Assembly (NCBI GenBank): GCA_017500935.1
Contig: JAFVXW010000011.1
Span: forward strand, 215,819 to 279,818
Direction: 5' to 3'
Source of the DNA: Lachnospiraceae bacterium
GTDB taxonomy: Bacteria; Bacillota; Clostridia; Lachnospirales; Lachnospiraceae
Length of the DNA stretch: 64,000 nt
Shown here: positions 17,894-26,447 of the stretch, piece by piece
How positions within the stretch are numbered: the first letter of the stretch is position 1
How the letters are laid out: each line of letters opens with the position of its first letter
Made by a program: the position numbers and the translations under genes
Notes under the pieces: generated by a model
What the model was told of the DNA's origin: nothing
The model's database searches: none
What the model saw: only the letters and a program-made list of their open reading frames with translations

Positions 17894-19669
17894 TTAGTTA
17901 TATAAGGTATTGTAGATTTCGTCTGCACGGCCGGACCAGTAAGCTTCAACTTCTTCTACACCCAGTTCGATACATTCTGCAATGATCTCATCCTGAATCT
18001 TCTTGAATTCTGCATCGTCCTTAGCCAGTACACATTCATGTGCTCTTGCAACGAATGCTTCAGCGATACGGCTTTCCATACGAGCGATGTCGTCGGGACC
18101 GTTGCCGCCGATGATATTGTATACGTCAGTGATGTTGCGCAGGTCATATGCCTTGCCTGCTTCGATCTGGTTACGGGAAGTTTCGATAGGTAAGTTTACA
18201 CCATAGAACTCAGAATAGTCTTTTTCCATGGGAGTCATAGCGTCCATCAGCACCTGATCGGAGAACCACAGGTTCATAGGATATCCGTCAGAGTGGGTAG
18301 CTCTCATGGAAATACCGTAGAACATGTTGTTCAGATATCTGGTCTGCAGCTTAGCGGTAGCATCACCGGTCTTGTTGATTTCGATCATTTCAGGCTTGAT
18401 GGTAGGAACGCCATCTACGTAATCCCACTGACGGCCTTCCACGCCGTTACCGCACATTCTTGCGCCTTCTTCACTGTTGAGGTATTCAAATACCTTCATC
18501 ATCTGTTCCTGATAAGGAGAATCCTTAACAGCACCGATGTAGCAGCCCCAACCGTAATCGGAGTACTTGTTATCCCAGTAGCTTACGCCTTCAACGGGAA
18601 CAGAAATGTAACCTGCGATGGAGTTGGGATCTTCCACCAGAGAGTTTGCTTCCAGATCGCCGCCGTATGCAGGGGAGAAAGGACCTGCCAGCTGACCGTT
18701 GGTAGCTTTCGCTTCCATATCGTCACGGGTCTGGGTCAGAGCGTCGGGATCCATGATACCCATCTGGTTAGCCATGTATGCCCATTCGATTGCAAACCAA
18801 ACACCGGATCTTTCCACATCAGTGATCAGGTTGCAGAATTTACCGTTGATGGTATCCCAACCCATAGTAGGGCTGAAATGAGTGGTTCCGTTAATGTTAC
18901 CCATAGTTGCCCAGGTAGCGATATCGGGAGCCTGATGGAAGGAGAAGCCGTATACCTTATCGCCGTTTTCGGTTTCGGGATGTGCTTCCACCATCTGTTT
19001 AAGAACGTTCAGATAAGATTCTCTGTCAGTGATTTCAGGGCAGCCAAGTTCTTTGTACCAATCCCATCTTACAGTGTAACCGTAGTTCTGGGTTCTGCCG
19101 TTTAATTCGGGACCTACTGCGGTGGTCCATACATGCAGATCGCCGGTATCACCGGAGTTGAAAGCACGCAGAGCGTTTACTCTTACATCGTTGGAGAATA
19201 CGTTGGGAAGCTGATCCTTGTAGTCTTCCAGATTGGTAACCATGCCTGCTTTGATCATGGTATCAACGTAGCTTGAGCCAAGCTTGAACATATCGAAGTT
19301 CAGATCGCCGGATGCCAGCATCATATCGATCTGTTCGTTAGCGCCGTTAACCATTACCAGTTCTGCGCCAGCATATTCACGCAGTGCTGCATTCAGGTCG
19401 TTGAATACTTCGGTAGGCCAGTTGCTGTCAAAGTTGCCGCCTTCATAGATAAAACGGATCTGAACGATTTCTTCTTCCTCTTCCGCTTCTTCCACCTTTT
19501 CTTCAGCGGGCTCTTCTGCCTTTTCTTCTGCAGGAGCTTCTGCCTTCTCTTCGGTCTTGGTCTCAGCAGCAGGCTGCTGTGTTTCTTCTGCTTTCTCGCT
19601 GCCGCAGCCAATCAGAGTGGATGCCAGCAGACCAGTCACCAGAATCATGCTGATCAATTTCTTTTTCAT
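17894..19669 (-). CDS. ABC transporter sugar-binding lipoprotein (LplA-like)
   Basis: 591 residues. The N terminus (MKKKLISMILVTGLLAST) leads into a lipobox LIGC with the acylated Cys at 22. An unusually acidic Glu/Ala/Lys linker runs from about residue 25 to 68 before the folded domain starts at QIRFIYEGG. The size and layout match the large LplA/YtcQ-type family 1 binding proteins that pair with LplB and LplC permeases. It should sit on the outer face of the membrane and deliver an oligosaccharide. RBS AAAGGGG. It is third in the operon after the two permeases and is followed by a terminator. The ligand cannot be inferred beyond the glycosidases nearby. Confidence 0.9.
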   Translation of the reverse strand: MKKKLISMILVTGLLASTLIGCGSEKAEETQQPAAETKTEEKAEAPAEEKAEEPAEEKVEEAEEEEEIVQIRFIYEGGNFDSNWPTEVFNDLNAALREYAGAELVMVNGANEQIDMMLASGDLNFDMFKLGSSYVDTMIKAGMVTNLEDYKDQLPNVFSNDVRVNALRAFNSGDTGDLHVWTTAVGPELNGRTQNYGYTVRWDWYKELGCPEITDRESYLNVLKQMVEAHPETENGDKVYGFSFHQAPDIATWATMGNINGTTHFSPTMGWDTINGKFCNLITDVERSGVWFAIEWAYMANQMGIMDPDALTQTRDDMEAKATNGQLAGPFSPAYGGDLEANSLVEDPNSIAGYISVPVEGVSYWDNKYSDYGWGCYIGAVKDSPYQEQMMKVFEYLNSEEGARMCGNGVEGRQWDYVDGVPTIKPEMIEINKTGDATAKLQTRYLNNMFYGISMRATHSDGYPMNLWFSDQVLMDAMTPMEKDYSEFYGVNLPIETSRNQIEAGKAYDLRNITDVYNIIGGNGPDDIARMESRIAEAFVARAHECVLAKDDAEFKKIQDEIIAECIELGVEEVEAYWSGRADEIYNTLYN

Positions 19670-19747
19670 AATTTTTCCCCTTTCTTAAAAAGAATTGATA
19701 TTTCATCTCTCTCTCAAGAGTTGAATACAAAGTGAATCAAAAATAAA

Positions 19748-20644
19748 TTAACCTTTTACCGCACCGATCATAATACCTTCGGTGAAATATCTTTGCAGGA
19801 ACGGATAGACACAAAAGATCGGGATTGTCACGATCATGGTCAGGGTCAGACGTACCGAATCCGGTGTCATTGCCATCCGTTCGCTCAGATCCATCAGACC
19901 CTGCTGCTTGGACAGCGTCGCAAGTTCGCTGGCTTCTGTCAGTTTTTTCTGCAGCAGATACTGCAGGGTATCGTACTGCGGTGCATTCATATTGTAAATC
20001 TTGCTGTCATACCAGCTGTTCCACTGTCCCACTGCAGAAAACAGTGCTACTGTGGCAAGGATCGGTGTGGACAGCGGAAGGATGATCTTGGAAAAGATCT
20101 TTAACTCGCCGGCACCGTCCAGCATGGCAGATTCTCTCAAGGATGCCGGAATACCGTTTTCCACATAGGTCTTGATCAGGATCATGTTATAGGTTCCCAG
20201 CAGGCCGGGAATGATGTATACCCAGAAATTGTTGAGCAGTCCGTAAGCTCTGAATGTTAAGAATACCGGGATCATACCCGCATTCAGATACATGGTCACG
20301 ATCACCATTCTGTAGAAAAACTTACGGGCGGGCATTCTCTCCAGGGTAAACAGATACGCCATGTATGCGGTAAACAGCAGGGAGGTGAAGGTTCCCAGCA
20401 CCGTACGGACAACTGATACGATGGTTGCCTGCAGGATACCGTCCTGTTTCATGATCTCCATGTAGTTAAACATTGTAACCTGCTTGGGCAAAAGTGTCAG
20501 GGTTCTAACCGGAATGTTGGGATTGCTGATACTGCCGATAAAGATGTACCAGAAAGGATAGATACATACAAAACTCATAAGCAGCAGCACTATTACATTG
20601 ATCACATCACCGATAGTTGTGCGTTGTTTCTTCATGATAAGCAT
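19748..20644 (-). CDS. Carbohydrate ABC transporter permease (LplC/YtcP-like)
   Basis: 298 residues with six predicted membrane helices. The cytoplasmic EAA-type loop is RESAMLDGAGELKIFSKI, which docks the ATPase. It matches the CUT1 MalG/LplC branch. Two ATGs are possible: 20644 has GGAG only 3 nt upstream, while 20635 (MKKQRTTIGD) has it 12 nt upstream; neither is ideal and family starts favour the shorter one. It is 78 nt upstream of the binding-protein gene and 18 nt after the other permease. No ATPase gene is present in the window, so a shared MsmX-like ATPase is assumed. Confidence 0.9.
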   Translation of the reverse strand: MLIMKKQRTTIGDVINVIVLLLMSFVCIYPFWYIFIGSISNPNIPVRTLTLLPKQVTMFNYMEIMKQDGILQATIVSVVRTVLGTFTSLLFTAYMAYLFTLERMPARKFFYRMVIVTMYLNAGMIPVFLTFRAYGLLNNFWVYIIPGLLGTYNMILIKTYVENGIPASLRESAMLDGAGELKIFSKIILPLSTPILATVALFSAVGQWNSWYDSKIYNMNAPQYDTLQYLLQKKLTEASELATLSKQQGLMDLSERMAMTPDSVRLTLTMIVTIPIFCVYPFLQRYFTEGIMIGAVKG

Positions 20645-20662
20645 TTTCTCCTTTCCGATAAT

Positions 20663-21592
20663 TTAGAAGATACTTTCATCTCTGACTCTCTTGGACAGAT
20701 TGTTGACAATAAGCAGCAGCATGATGGAGATCAGGGATTTTGACATACCGATAACAGTACCGTAGGAGTAATCGGATTTTAACAGGGTTGCACGGTATAC
20801 ATACAGGTCGATGGTTTCGATGTTATTCTTTACAACGGTATTATAGAAGTTCAGATACTGGTCAAGTCCGCTGTTTACGAAGCTGGATACCTGCAGCAGC
20901 ATCAATACGATAAAGGTAGGCATCAGGGAGGGAATGGTTATGTAACGGATCCGCTGCATACGGGATGCGCCGTCGATCTCGGCTGCCTCAAACTGTTCTC
21001 TGTCGATACCGGCGATCGCTGCCAGGTAAACGATAGAACTCCATCCCAGACCTTTCCAAAGCCCCAAAGCAGTCTGGAACCAATATACTGCATCCTGATC
21101 TGCGATCAGACTGAAAGGTTCCTTGATCCATCCAAAATCCATCAGCACTGCAGAAACCTTACCGTCAAAGGAGAAAAACTGGAAAGCCAGCGCATACACG
21201 ATAACCCAGCTTACAAAGTGGGGGAAAGTGGTCAGCGTCTGGATCAGACGTTTCAATTTGCTGCTCCGTACTTCGTTCAGCGCAATTGCCAGAACCATGG
21301 AAAGCGGTGCTGTCAGATACCCCAGCAGTGCAAAGACCGCGGTATTTTTCATAACACGGAGCATGTTTTTGGAATCTTCCATTAAGATCTTAAAATTGTC
21401 CAGTCCAACAAAAGGTGTCTTGCTTAACGGAATACCGGGTTTGTAATTCATAAAGCCGATGATCCATCCTGCAAGGGGCACATAGGAAAACATAATAACA
21501 AATACGATACCGGGCAGCAGGTAAAGCAGAAGCTTATAGTTTTTCTTGATTGGTTTTACATTCGGGTTTTTCTCTTTTTTTGCGACAGCCAT
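20663..21592 (-). CDS. Sugar ABC transporter permease (LplB-like)
   Basis: 309 residues. A Lys-rich cytoplasmic N terminus precedes six predicted membrane helices (LLLYLLPGIVFVIMFSYVPL first). The EAA loop is EAAEIDGASRMQRIRYI. This is the LplB/MalF-type partner of the next permease. It is the first gene of the importer operon, with RBS AAGGGGG before ATG and about 180 bases of AT-rich leader upstream. Like other LplB proteins it lacks the large periplasmic loop seen in enterobacterial MalF. Confidence 0.9.
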   Translation of the reverse strand: MAVAKKEKNPNVKPIKKNYKLLLYLLPGIVFVIMFSYVPLAGWIIGFMNYKPGIPLSKTPFVGLDNFKILMEDSKNMLRVMKNTAVFALLGYLTAPLSMVLAIALNEVRSSKLKRLIQTLTTFPHFVSWVIVYALAFQFFSFDGKVSAVLMDFGWIKEPFSLIADQDAVYWFQTALGLWKGLGWSSIVYLAAIAGIDREQFEAAEIDGASRMQRIRYITIPSLMPTFIVLMLLQVSSFVNSGLDQYLNFYNTVVKNNIETIDLYVYRATLLKSDYSYGTVIGMSKSLISIMLLLIVNNLSKRVRDESIF

Positions 21593-21692
21593 CTTACTTC
21601 CCCCTTCTTTTTCTGCTGTTTCGTCTATAAACCAAATTAACGATAATAGAATAAGTTTAATACTTTAAACAAACACAGCCAACACATTACAT

Positions 21693-21765
21693 GTTCATTT
21701 GAACGCATGTCTGATTATGTAATCATCGACAATAACAGTATAGCATTCTATATCCGCCGACTGAA
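21693..21765 (-). promoter_or_regulatory. Candidate promoter and operator of the ABC importer operon
   Basis: On the minus strand TTCAGT (21760-21765), 17 bp and TATACT (21737-21742) form a weak promoter. An inverted repeat GTTCA-N2-TGAAC (21693-21704) lies about 35 nt downstream, ~100 nt before the LplB-like start. A second weak promoter (TTGTTT-18 bp-TATTAT) is closer to the gene. The inverted repeat could bind a sugar-responsive regulator; that is inference. Confidence 0.35.
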
Positions 21766-21966
21766 TGTACTTACTTCCTGCCTGTCTGCGTTTTTTTAGT
21801 ATGTTTGGTTTCTGTTTTTTTATTATTTTTGTACTTTTTTATGGTAAATGGGATTTTTTTATGATAATTATTTATTATAGATGAGTTGTTTTTTGATTTT
21901 GCGCGTTTGACTGTATGTTTGATCCGACCTTTAATCAAGGTGAAATTGTTAAAAAGAAAGCGATAA

Positions 21967-22127
21967 CAAGCAAGATGAAAGTTTTGGGGTCTGATGCTTG
22001 TTGTTGATGCATAGGTGATGGAATTTCCAACAAGCACACAAGCCTTTTTCCGCTCTGATGCTTGTCAACAACGTATAGAGGCGGAATTTCCAACAAGCAC
22101 GCAAGCCTTTTTCCACTCTGATGCTTG
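21967..22127. repeat. Three 34-bp palindromic units at 63-64 bp spacing
   Basis: Units at 21967-22000, 22031-22064 and 22094-22127 are each exactly 34 bp, with arms CAAGCA and TGCTTG (often extended to ACAAGCA/TGCTTGTT). Units 2 and 3 are nearly identical; unit 1 differs in its middle. The spacers of 29-30 bp share GGAATTTCC. The array lies 375-535 bp upstream of the importer operon in a gene-free tract. Short open frames across it (repeating DKHQSGKRL-like peptides) are products of the repeat and not convincing genes. Confidence 0.85.
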
Positions 22128-22185
22128 TCAATGACATGCGGCGGGGAGTGGTTGGCATCATACAAACCGGAAAAGATACATAGAC

Positions 22186-22232
22186 ATCAAAAAAGCAACC
22201 GCCCCGACCAAGGATTAGGTTGCTTTTTTGAT
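22186..22232. terminator. Bidirectional terminator-like hairpin
   Basis: Perfect 15-base arms ATCAAAAAAGCAACC (22186-22200) and its complement (22218-22232) carry A6 and T6 at the base on both strands. No convincing gene ends here, so it may mark the end of a lost gene or insulate the divergent operons. Confidence 0.75.
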
Positions 22233-22310
22233 TTCACAATTTAACCAGGGCGAACCGTTTGCTCACGGCAGCACCTCTTTATATGATTCTTGTAAGTTCA
22301 TTCCACTATT

Positions 22311-22341
22311 TTGTCAATCATTTTATGTTATGTCGTATTAT
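22311..22341 (+). promoter_or_regulatory. Candidate promoter for the GH43 gene
   Basis: TTGTCA (22311-22316), a slightly long 19-bp spacer and TATTAT (22336-22341) lie about 30 nt before the GH43 start. The rest of 22233-22310 shows nothing I can name. Confidence 0.35.
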
Positions 22342-22370
22342 TTCTGTTTCAAAACCGGAAAGGAGTTCTC

Positions 22371-23264
22371 ATGATCATCACAAACATCACCGGGATCGGC
22401 GACCCGCAGATTCTGCTTTATGAAGATACTTATTATTGCTATGCCACAAGCTGGCATGACGGTTTCGCAGTCTGGAGCAGCAAAGATCTGATCCATTGGA
22501 GTAAGCCAAAGCTTGCCCTGGATGCTTCTGTCCATTGGGGTAACGGATGCTTTTGGGCACCGGAGGTAGTTTTCCACAATGGCAGCTTTATCATGCACTA
22601 TTCTGCCCGCTGGGGCAAACCCGACACGCTGCGGATGGGTGTGGCTGTCAGCAGCCATCCGGAAGGTCCCTTTGCCGATGTTACCGGGCAGCCCATGTTT
22701 GATCCGGGCCATTCTGTCATTGACGGTTCCATACTGCGCTGGCAGGGCAGAAACTACTTATATTATTCCAAAGACTGCAGCACCAATCTCGTTGATGGTC
22801 ATCCAACCAGTCAGGTCTATGTTGTGGAACTGGACGAAACGCTCACCCGCCCCATTGGCGAACACAAGCTGATGACTACTCCCGAATTTGCATGGGAACG
22901 CCTGAGTGCGCCCAAACATCCGCTCTGGAACGAAGGCCCCAATGTGATCGAGTGGAACGGCAAGCTGATCATGAACTATTCTGCCAACCATTACGCTTCC
23001 AACGACTATGCGATCTGCATTGCGCAAAGCGAACATCCGGAAGGGCCCTGGATAAAGCATGACTGTGCCAATCCGGTGCTTTCCTGCCGCGAGGATCTTT
23101 TCGGTGCGGGACACAATGCTTTCTTCTATGATAAGGAAGGCGTTTTAAGAACCGCCTTCCATGTGCAGACTGATCCGGCACATCCAAGCGGTGACAGACG
23201 GGTGTGTATCGGAACGGTTGTATTTAAGGAAGCGGACGGAGTTGTGTATCAGGAAATCATATAA
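22371..23264 (+). CDS. Glycoside hydrolase family 43 (arabinan/xylan-side-chain type)
   Basis: 297 residues forming a five-bladed propeller. The GH43 triad is visible: D11 in GIGDPQI (base), D118 in VIDGS (pKa modulator) and E188 in WNEGPNV (acid). No signal peptide, so it acts on imported arabino- or xylo-oligosaccharides. I start at the ATG at 22371 because GGAAAGGAG is 5 nt upstream; a longer frame from 22311 overlaps the promoter. It is on the plus strand, divergent from the importer operon, and ends in a good terminator. Confidence 0.85.
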   Translation: MIITNITGIGDPQILLYEDTYYCYATSWHDGFAVWSSKDLIHWSKPKLALDASVHWGNGCFWAPEVVFHNGSFIMHYSARWGKPDTLRMGVAVSSHPEGPFADVTGQPMFDPGHSVIDGSILRWQGRNYLYYSKDCSTNLVDGHPTSQVYVVELDETLTRPIGEHKLMTTPEFAWERLSAPKHPLWNEGPNVIEWNGKLIMNYSANHYASNDYAICIAQSEHPEGPWIKHDCANPVLSCREDLFGAGHNAFFYDKEGVLRTAFHVQTDPAHPSGDRRVCIGTVVFKEADGVVYQEII

Positions 23265-23282
23265 CGTACAAATTTCAAAAAG

Positions 23283-23319
23283 AACTGTCGGCACTTCATC
23301 GTACCGACAGTTTTTTTCT
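23283..23319 (+). terminator. Rho-independent terminator after GH43
   Basis: Arms AACTGTCGG and CCGACAGTT enclose a 12-base loop, and a run of T follows. It lies 19 nt after the GH43 stop. Confidence 0.9.
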
Positions 23320-23334
23320 GATTCCGCTTATTAT

Positions 23335-24036
23335 TTATTTCTCCAACGGTTCAGCGCAGACACAGCCTATTGCCATGTTCTTCTGAACAGGGCATGCCCA
23401 TCTGACTGCATTTTTGAGAATCTTCTGAATATTTTCGTTATAATAAATAGGATAGGTTTCATGTCCGGGCTGGAAATAAAAGACTTTTCCGTTTCCTTTC
23501 ACCCAGGTACAGCCGCTTCTGAAGACTTCGCCGCTCTTAAACCAGCCGATAAAAACAGTTTCCATCGGTTCGGGAATGAAGAAGGGTTCCCCGTACATTT
23601 CTTCTTTTTCCAGCACTTCTTCGGTCAGATCAGAATTTTGATCATGTTCAGACCCTGAACCGGTACGGGATTTCCCATAAGCCAGATTGTCAGATCGATC
23701 ATATGCACGCCCAGGTCGATCAGAGGGCCGCCGCCGGACTGTGCCTTGGTGGTAAACCAGCCGCCTTTTCCCGGAATACCGCGTCTTCTCTGCCATCCGC
23801 ATCTGCAGCAGTAAATTTCTCCCATTCTGCCGTCATTGATAAATTCTTTCAGATATTTTGCAGTCACACGGTGACGGTTATTTCTGATGACCATCAGATG
23901 TTTGCCGGAAGCTTCTGCTGCTGCTTTCATTTTCTCTGCTTCCTCAACAGACACGGCATCGGGTTTTTCACATAACACATGCAGTCCCTTATTCAGCGCA
24001 TCCACCGCGATCACGGAATGCAGATAGTTGGGCGCC
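23335..24036 (-). pseudogene. Deletion fusion of a Gfo/Idh/MocA oxidoreductase and a ThuA-domain gene
   Basis: Read on the minus strand, 24036 to about 23640 encodes the middle of a Gfo/Idh/MocA dehydrogenase (PNYLHSV, HVLCEKPDAV, GPLIDLGVHMIDL, WLMGNP). At about 23640 the frame changes and the remaining part encodes the C-terminal half of a ThuA protein (FFIPEPMETVFIGWF, RSGCTW, FYFQPGHETYP, NAVRWA). The oxidoreductase lacks its Rossmann GxGxxG start and its C-terminus; ThuA lacks its first half. ThuA and Gfo/Idh/MocA genes are often neighbours in sugar loci, so one deletion probably joined two adjacent genes. The upstream end is cut by a junction with the AraC remnant. Confidence 0.8.
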
Positions 24037-24037
24037 G

Positions 24038-24340
24038 TTTATCTCAGAAAACTACAATACCATCACGGAAAAGGATGCAGCGGATCACTGTAACTTAAGC
24101 TATCATCATTTTTCTTTTGCTATTAAACAGCTGATGGGCAAAAATTTCAGCGAGTATCTGACTTCCATCAAAATCAAGGAAGCAGAAAAAATGCTGCTGA
24201 CAACAGATCATTCCATCACCGATATTGCCTATGAAACCGGTTTTTCCAATGTCAGTCACTTTATTTCCCGGTTTCGGCAGTATAAGGGGATCACGCCGGC
24301 AAAATTTCGGAAGCATGTGATCATTGATAACATGCGCTGA
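24038..24340 (+). pseudogene. AraC-family regulator remnant, DNA-binding domain only
   Basis: About 100 residues of a C-terminal AraC domain with both helix-turn-helix parts (AADHCNLSYHHFSFAIKQ, ITDIAYETGFSNVSHF) and the usual end (FRQYKGITPAKFRK). No start codon or sensor domain remains; the frame begins abruptly at the junction with the oxidoreductase remnant at about 24037. It may once have regulated the sugar locus. An ATG at 24134 would give only half of the domain. Confidence 0.85.
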
Positions 24341-24411
24341 AAGCTGGCCGCATCTCCTCTATCAACCGTATCATTTCCAAAAAAAGTCCAAACAGGCATG
24401 AAAGAAATACA

Positions 24412-24440
24412 TTCATCCAGTCTCCAGAGAATGCTATACT
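24412..24440 (+). promoter_or_regulatory. Candidate promoter for the URO-D-like gene
   Basis: TTCATC (24412-24417), 17 bp and TATACT (24435-24440) lie 57 nt before the start at 24498. The -35 box matches only partly. The rest of 24341-24411 holds nothing I recognise. Confidence 0.4.
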
Positions 24441-24497
24441 GATACCATCCAATCGCATTGTTTATATTCAACTTATTCCATAAAAAGGAGATGCCTT

Positions 24498-25532
24498 ATG
24501 TGGTTTTGCGAAATAATCAAAAATCTGAAAATTGACGACGCCATGATCAATTTTCTGCCCTCCTGGTGGTACAGAAATTACGGCATCGCCTATGGGCCGG
24601 ATATGTATTTTAACCCGGATTACCGTGTAGAAGCATATCAGAAGATGAAAGCGCATTTTTATGAACGTTTTGGAAAAGCCATGGGGATGGAACAGACTGC
24701 GCCCGGTCCCCTCGTCATCGCGCCGGATTTTGACAATACCTATTTTCAGTCCATGATGGGCTTTGAAGTAAGATTTCCTGCGGATCAGTATCCGGTAGCC
24801 GAGGGCTGTCTGACACAGGATCAACGCCTCTCCCTGCAGGTGCCGGATGATTTATGGCAGGTATATCCTTTTACCGAAGTTGCTTCCCAGACAGCATACC
24901 TGAATGAAAAGTTTAAACAGAATCGCCCCCTGTTATTCAGCACCAGAGGTGTCCTCAACGAAGCTGTACAGATCTGTTCCACTGAGTTTTACTGTGATCT
25001 GCTGGATGAGGACATGGACGAAGAAACCGACCGGGTAATGCGTTTTATCTGCGATGTCTTAAAACAGCAGCTTTTACATAATCACACACAGGACCCTTCC
25101 TTTATGCACACAATGATGAACTGCACCTGCGGCATTGCCGGTGCACCGGTCTATAAACAGCGTGTATTTTCTTACGATTGGGAGATTTATCGCTTCTGTC
25201 TGGAGCATGGCATTCCTGTGGCACTCCATCACTGCGGCAAATTTGACGATTTTCTGGATATTTACGGTCAGATGACACAGCTGCGCAGCATCGATATCGG
25301 ACACGAAAGCGCGATCCGACCTGCGCTGGAGCGTTTTCCCAACGCACATATCCGCTATATCATCAGTACCAACCTGCTCAATTTTGGTTCTGTGGAACAG
25401 ATCCGGCAAAAAGCTGCAGATATCCTGCTCCAATGTAAAGGACATGAACACCGCTTTTCCGTTCAGGTACCGGATATTGAATACGGTATGCCGGACGAGA
25501 ATCTGTTTGCGCTGATCGAGGCACTGAAATAA
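24498..25532 (+). CDS. URO-D superfamily protein (methyltransferase-like)
   Basis: 344 residues. The segment ALHHCGKFDDFLDIY (H244, H245, C246) matches the metal-site region of MtaA/CmuA-type URO-D-like methyltransferases, and IDIGHES follows. It lacks the Arg-rich N-terminal substrate site typical of true HemE. RBS AAAAAGGAG is 7 nt before ATG. The stop is directly followed by the GH51-like remnant. With the URO-D-like genes at 734-1975, 1-666 and 45740-46812, this is one of four family members in the window. No corrinoid-protein gene was found nearby, so the methyl donor or acceptor is unknown. Confidence 0.75.
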   Translation: MWFCEIIKNLKIDDAMINFLPSWWYRNYGIAYGPDMYFNPDYRVEAYQKMKAHFYERFGKAMGMEQTAPGPLVIAPDFDNTYFQSMMGFEVRFPADQYPVAEGCLTQDQRLSLQVPDDLWQVYPFTEVASQTAYLNEKFKQNRPLLFSTRGVLNEAVQICSTEFYCDLLDEDMDEETDRVMRFICDVLKQQLLHNHTQDPSFMHTMMNCTCGIAGAPVYKQRVFSYDWEIYRFCLEHGIPVALHHCGKFDDFLDIYGQMTQLRSIDIGHESAIRPALERFPNAHIRYIISTNLLNFGSVEQIRQKAADILLQCKGHEHRFSVQVPDIEYGMPDENLFALIEALK

Positions 25533-26368
25533 TTGAGCAAAGGAAAAGATCTCTATAAAAATATCAAACTTACAAAAGCGCGGAAACCGGCCTTAAAGAC
25601 ATTGTTGGGAGCCTGTCTGGAGGACGTAAACCACGAACTTTACGGCGGCATCTATTCCCAGATGATATTTGGTGAAGCCTTTGAAGAACCGGAAGCAGAC
25701 GCAGCCGGTGTATCCGGTATGTGGCTGCCCTTTGGAGACGGCACACATAAGCTTGTAAACGGCGGCTTTTTAGGCAGCCACAGTCAGGTTTTAACAGATG
25801 CCGGCGTGTATAACCGCGGTCTACCTATTACAAAGACCTCACCACACTGGCTCCTCATCAGCGGATGTTAAAATACGGACTTTCACAGGGTCTGACAGGA
25901 AAAGTGTGGCTTGATTTTCACTGGTCCTCCGACCACGATGATGCACCTGTACCCAGCCCTGAGATCACCTGGTCTATGATGAAACATCTGGATCATATCG
26001 CCCCCGGACACAATGGCAAGCTTTGTGTATTTGAACTGAATGCAGACCGCCACACCTGGGAATGCGGCATGTGCAATGCCTATTCCATTCTCGAAGGCAT
26101 CAATCACAGCGAAATTCTTCCTTTTATGTGCAGCGCCAACTGCCTGCAGGTCGATAAGCACAATGACGACGGATGGGATCAGGGTCTTGTATTCTTAAAT
26201 AACAGAAACGTCTGGTATCAGGCTCCTGCCTGTGTAAACCTTCTGATCAGCAAAATGATGCTGGACAAATGTTTTGATACGGACGAAACACAGATCGATC
26301 TAAAATTCAATTATGCGGCAGCGGAGACGGAAATCTCTGCATTACAATTCCCGGAAATACAATCATGA
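25533..26368 (+). pseudogene. GH51-like alpha-L-arabinofuranosidase remnant with internal deletion
   Basis: The first frame (from a TTG at 25533) encodes an N-terminal region with ACLEDVNHELYGGIYSQM, similar to the EDINH..GGLY start of GH51-type enzymes. At about 25820 the frame changes. The second piece (about 25823 to 26368) starts YYKDLTTLAPHQRMLKYGL and carries the C-terminal barrel edge and beta domain (NAYSILEGINHSEILPFM, WYQAPACVNLLIS). The middle, including the catalytic Glu residues, is missing. It directly follows the URO-D-like gene and ends before a bidirectional terminator. GH51 is the best match by pattern; a related family is possible. Confidence 0.7.
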
Positions 26369-26390
26369 TCTTTATGGTCGAATATTAAAG

Positions 26391-26430
26391 AAGAGCACCT
26401 GATACTAATTCCCCGGTATCAGGTGCTCTT
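26391..26430. terminator. Bidirectional terminator
   Basis: Perfect 15-base arms AAGAGCACCTGATAC (26391-26405) and its complement (26416-26430) with a 10-base loop lie between the convergent GH51-like remnant and telA. Confidence 0.85.
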
Positions 26431-26447
26431 TGGCTTTGTATTCTTTT

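Noticed and set aside
21771-22165. Small minus-strand proteins with repeated DKHQSGKRL-like peptides
   Set aside because: The peptide repeat follows from the DNA palindromes; period 63/64 breaks frame, and there is no ribosome site or family match.
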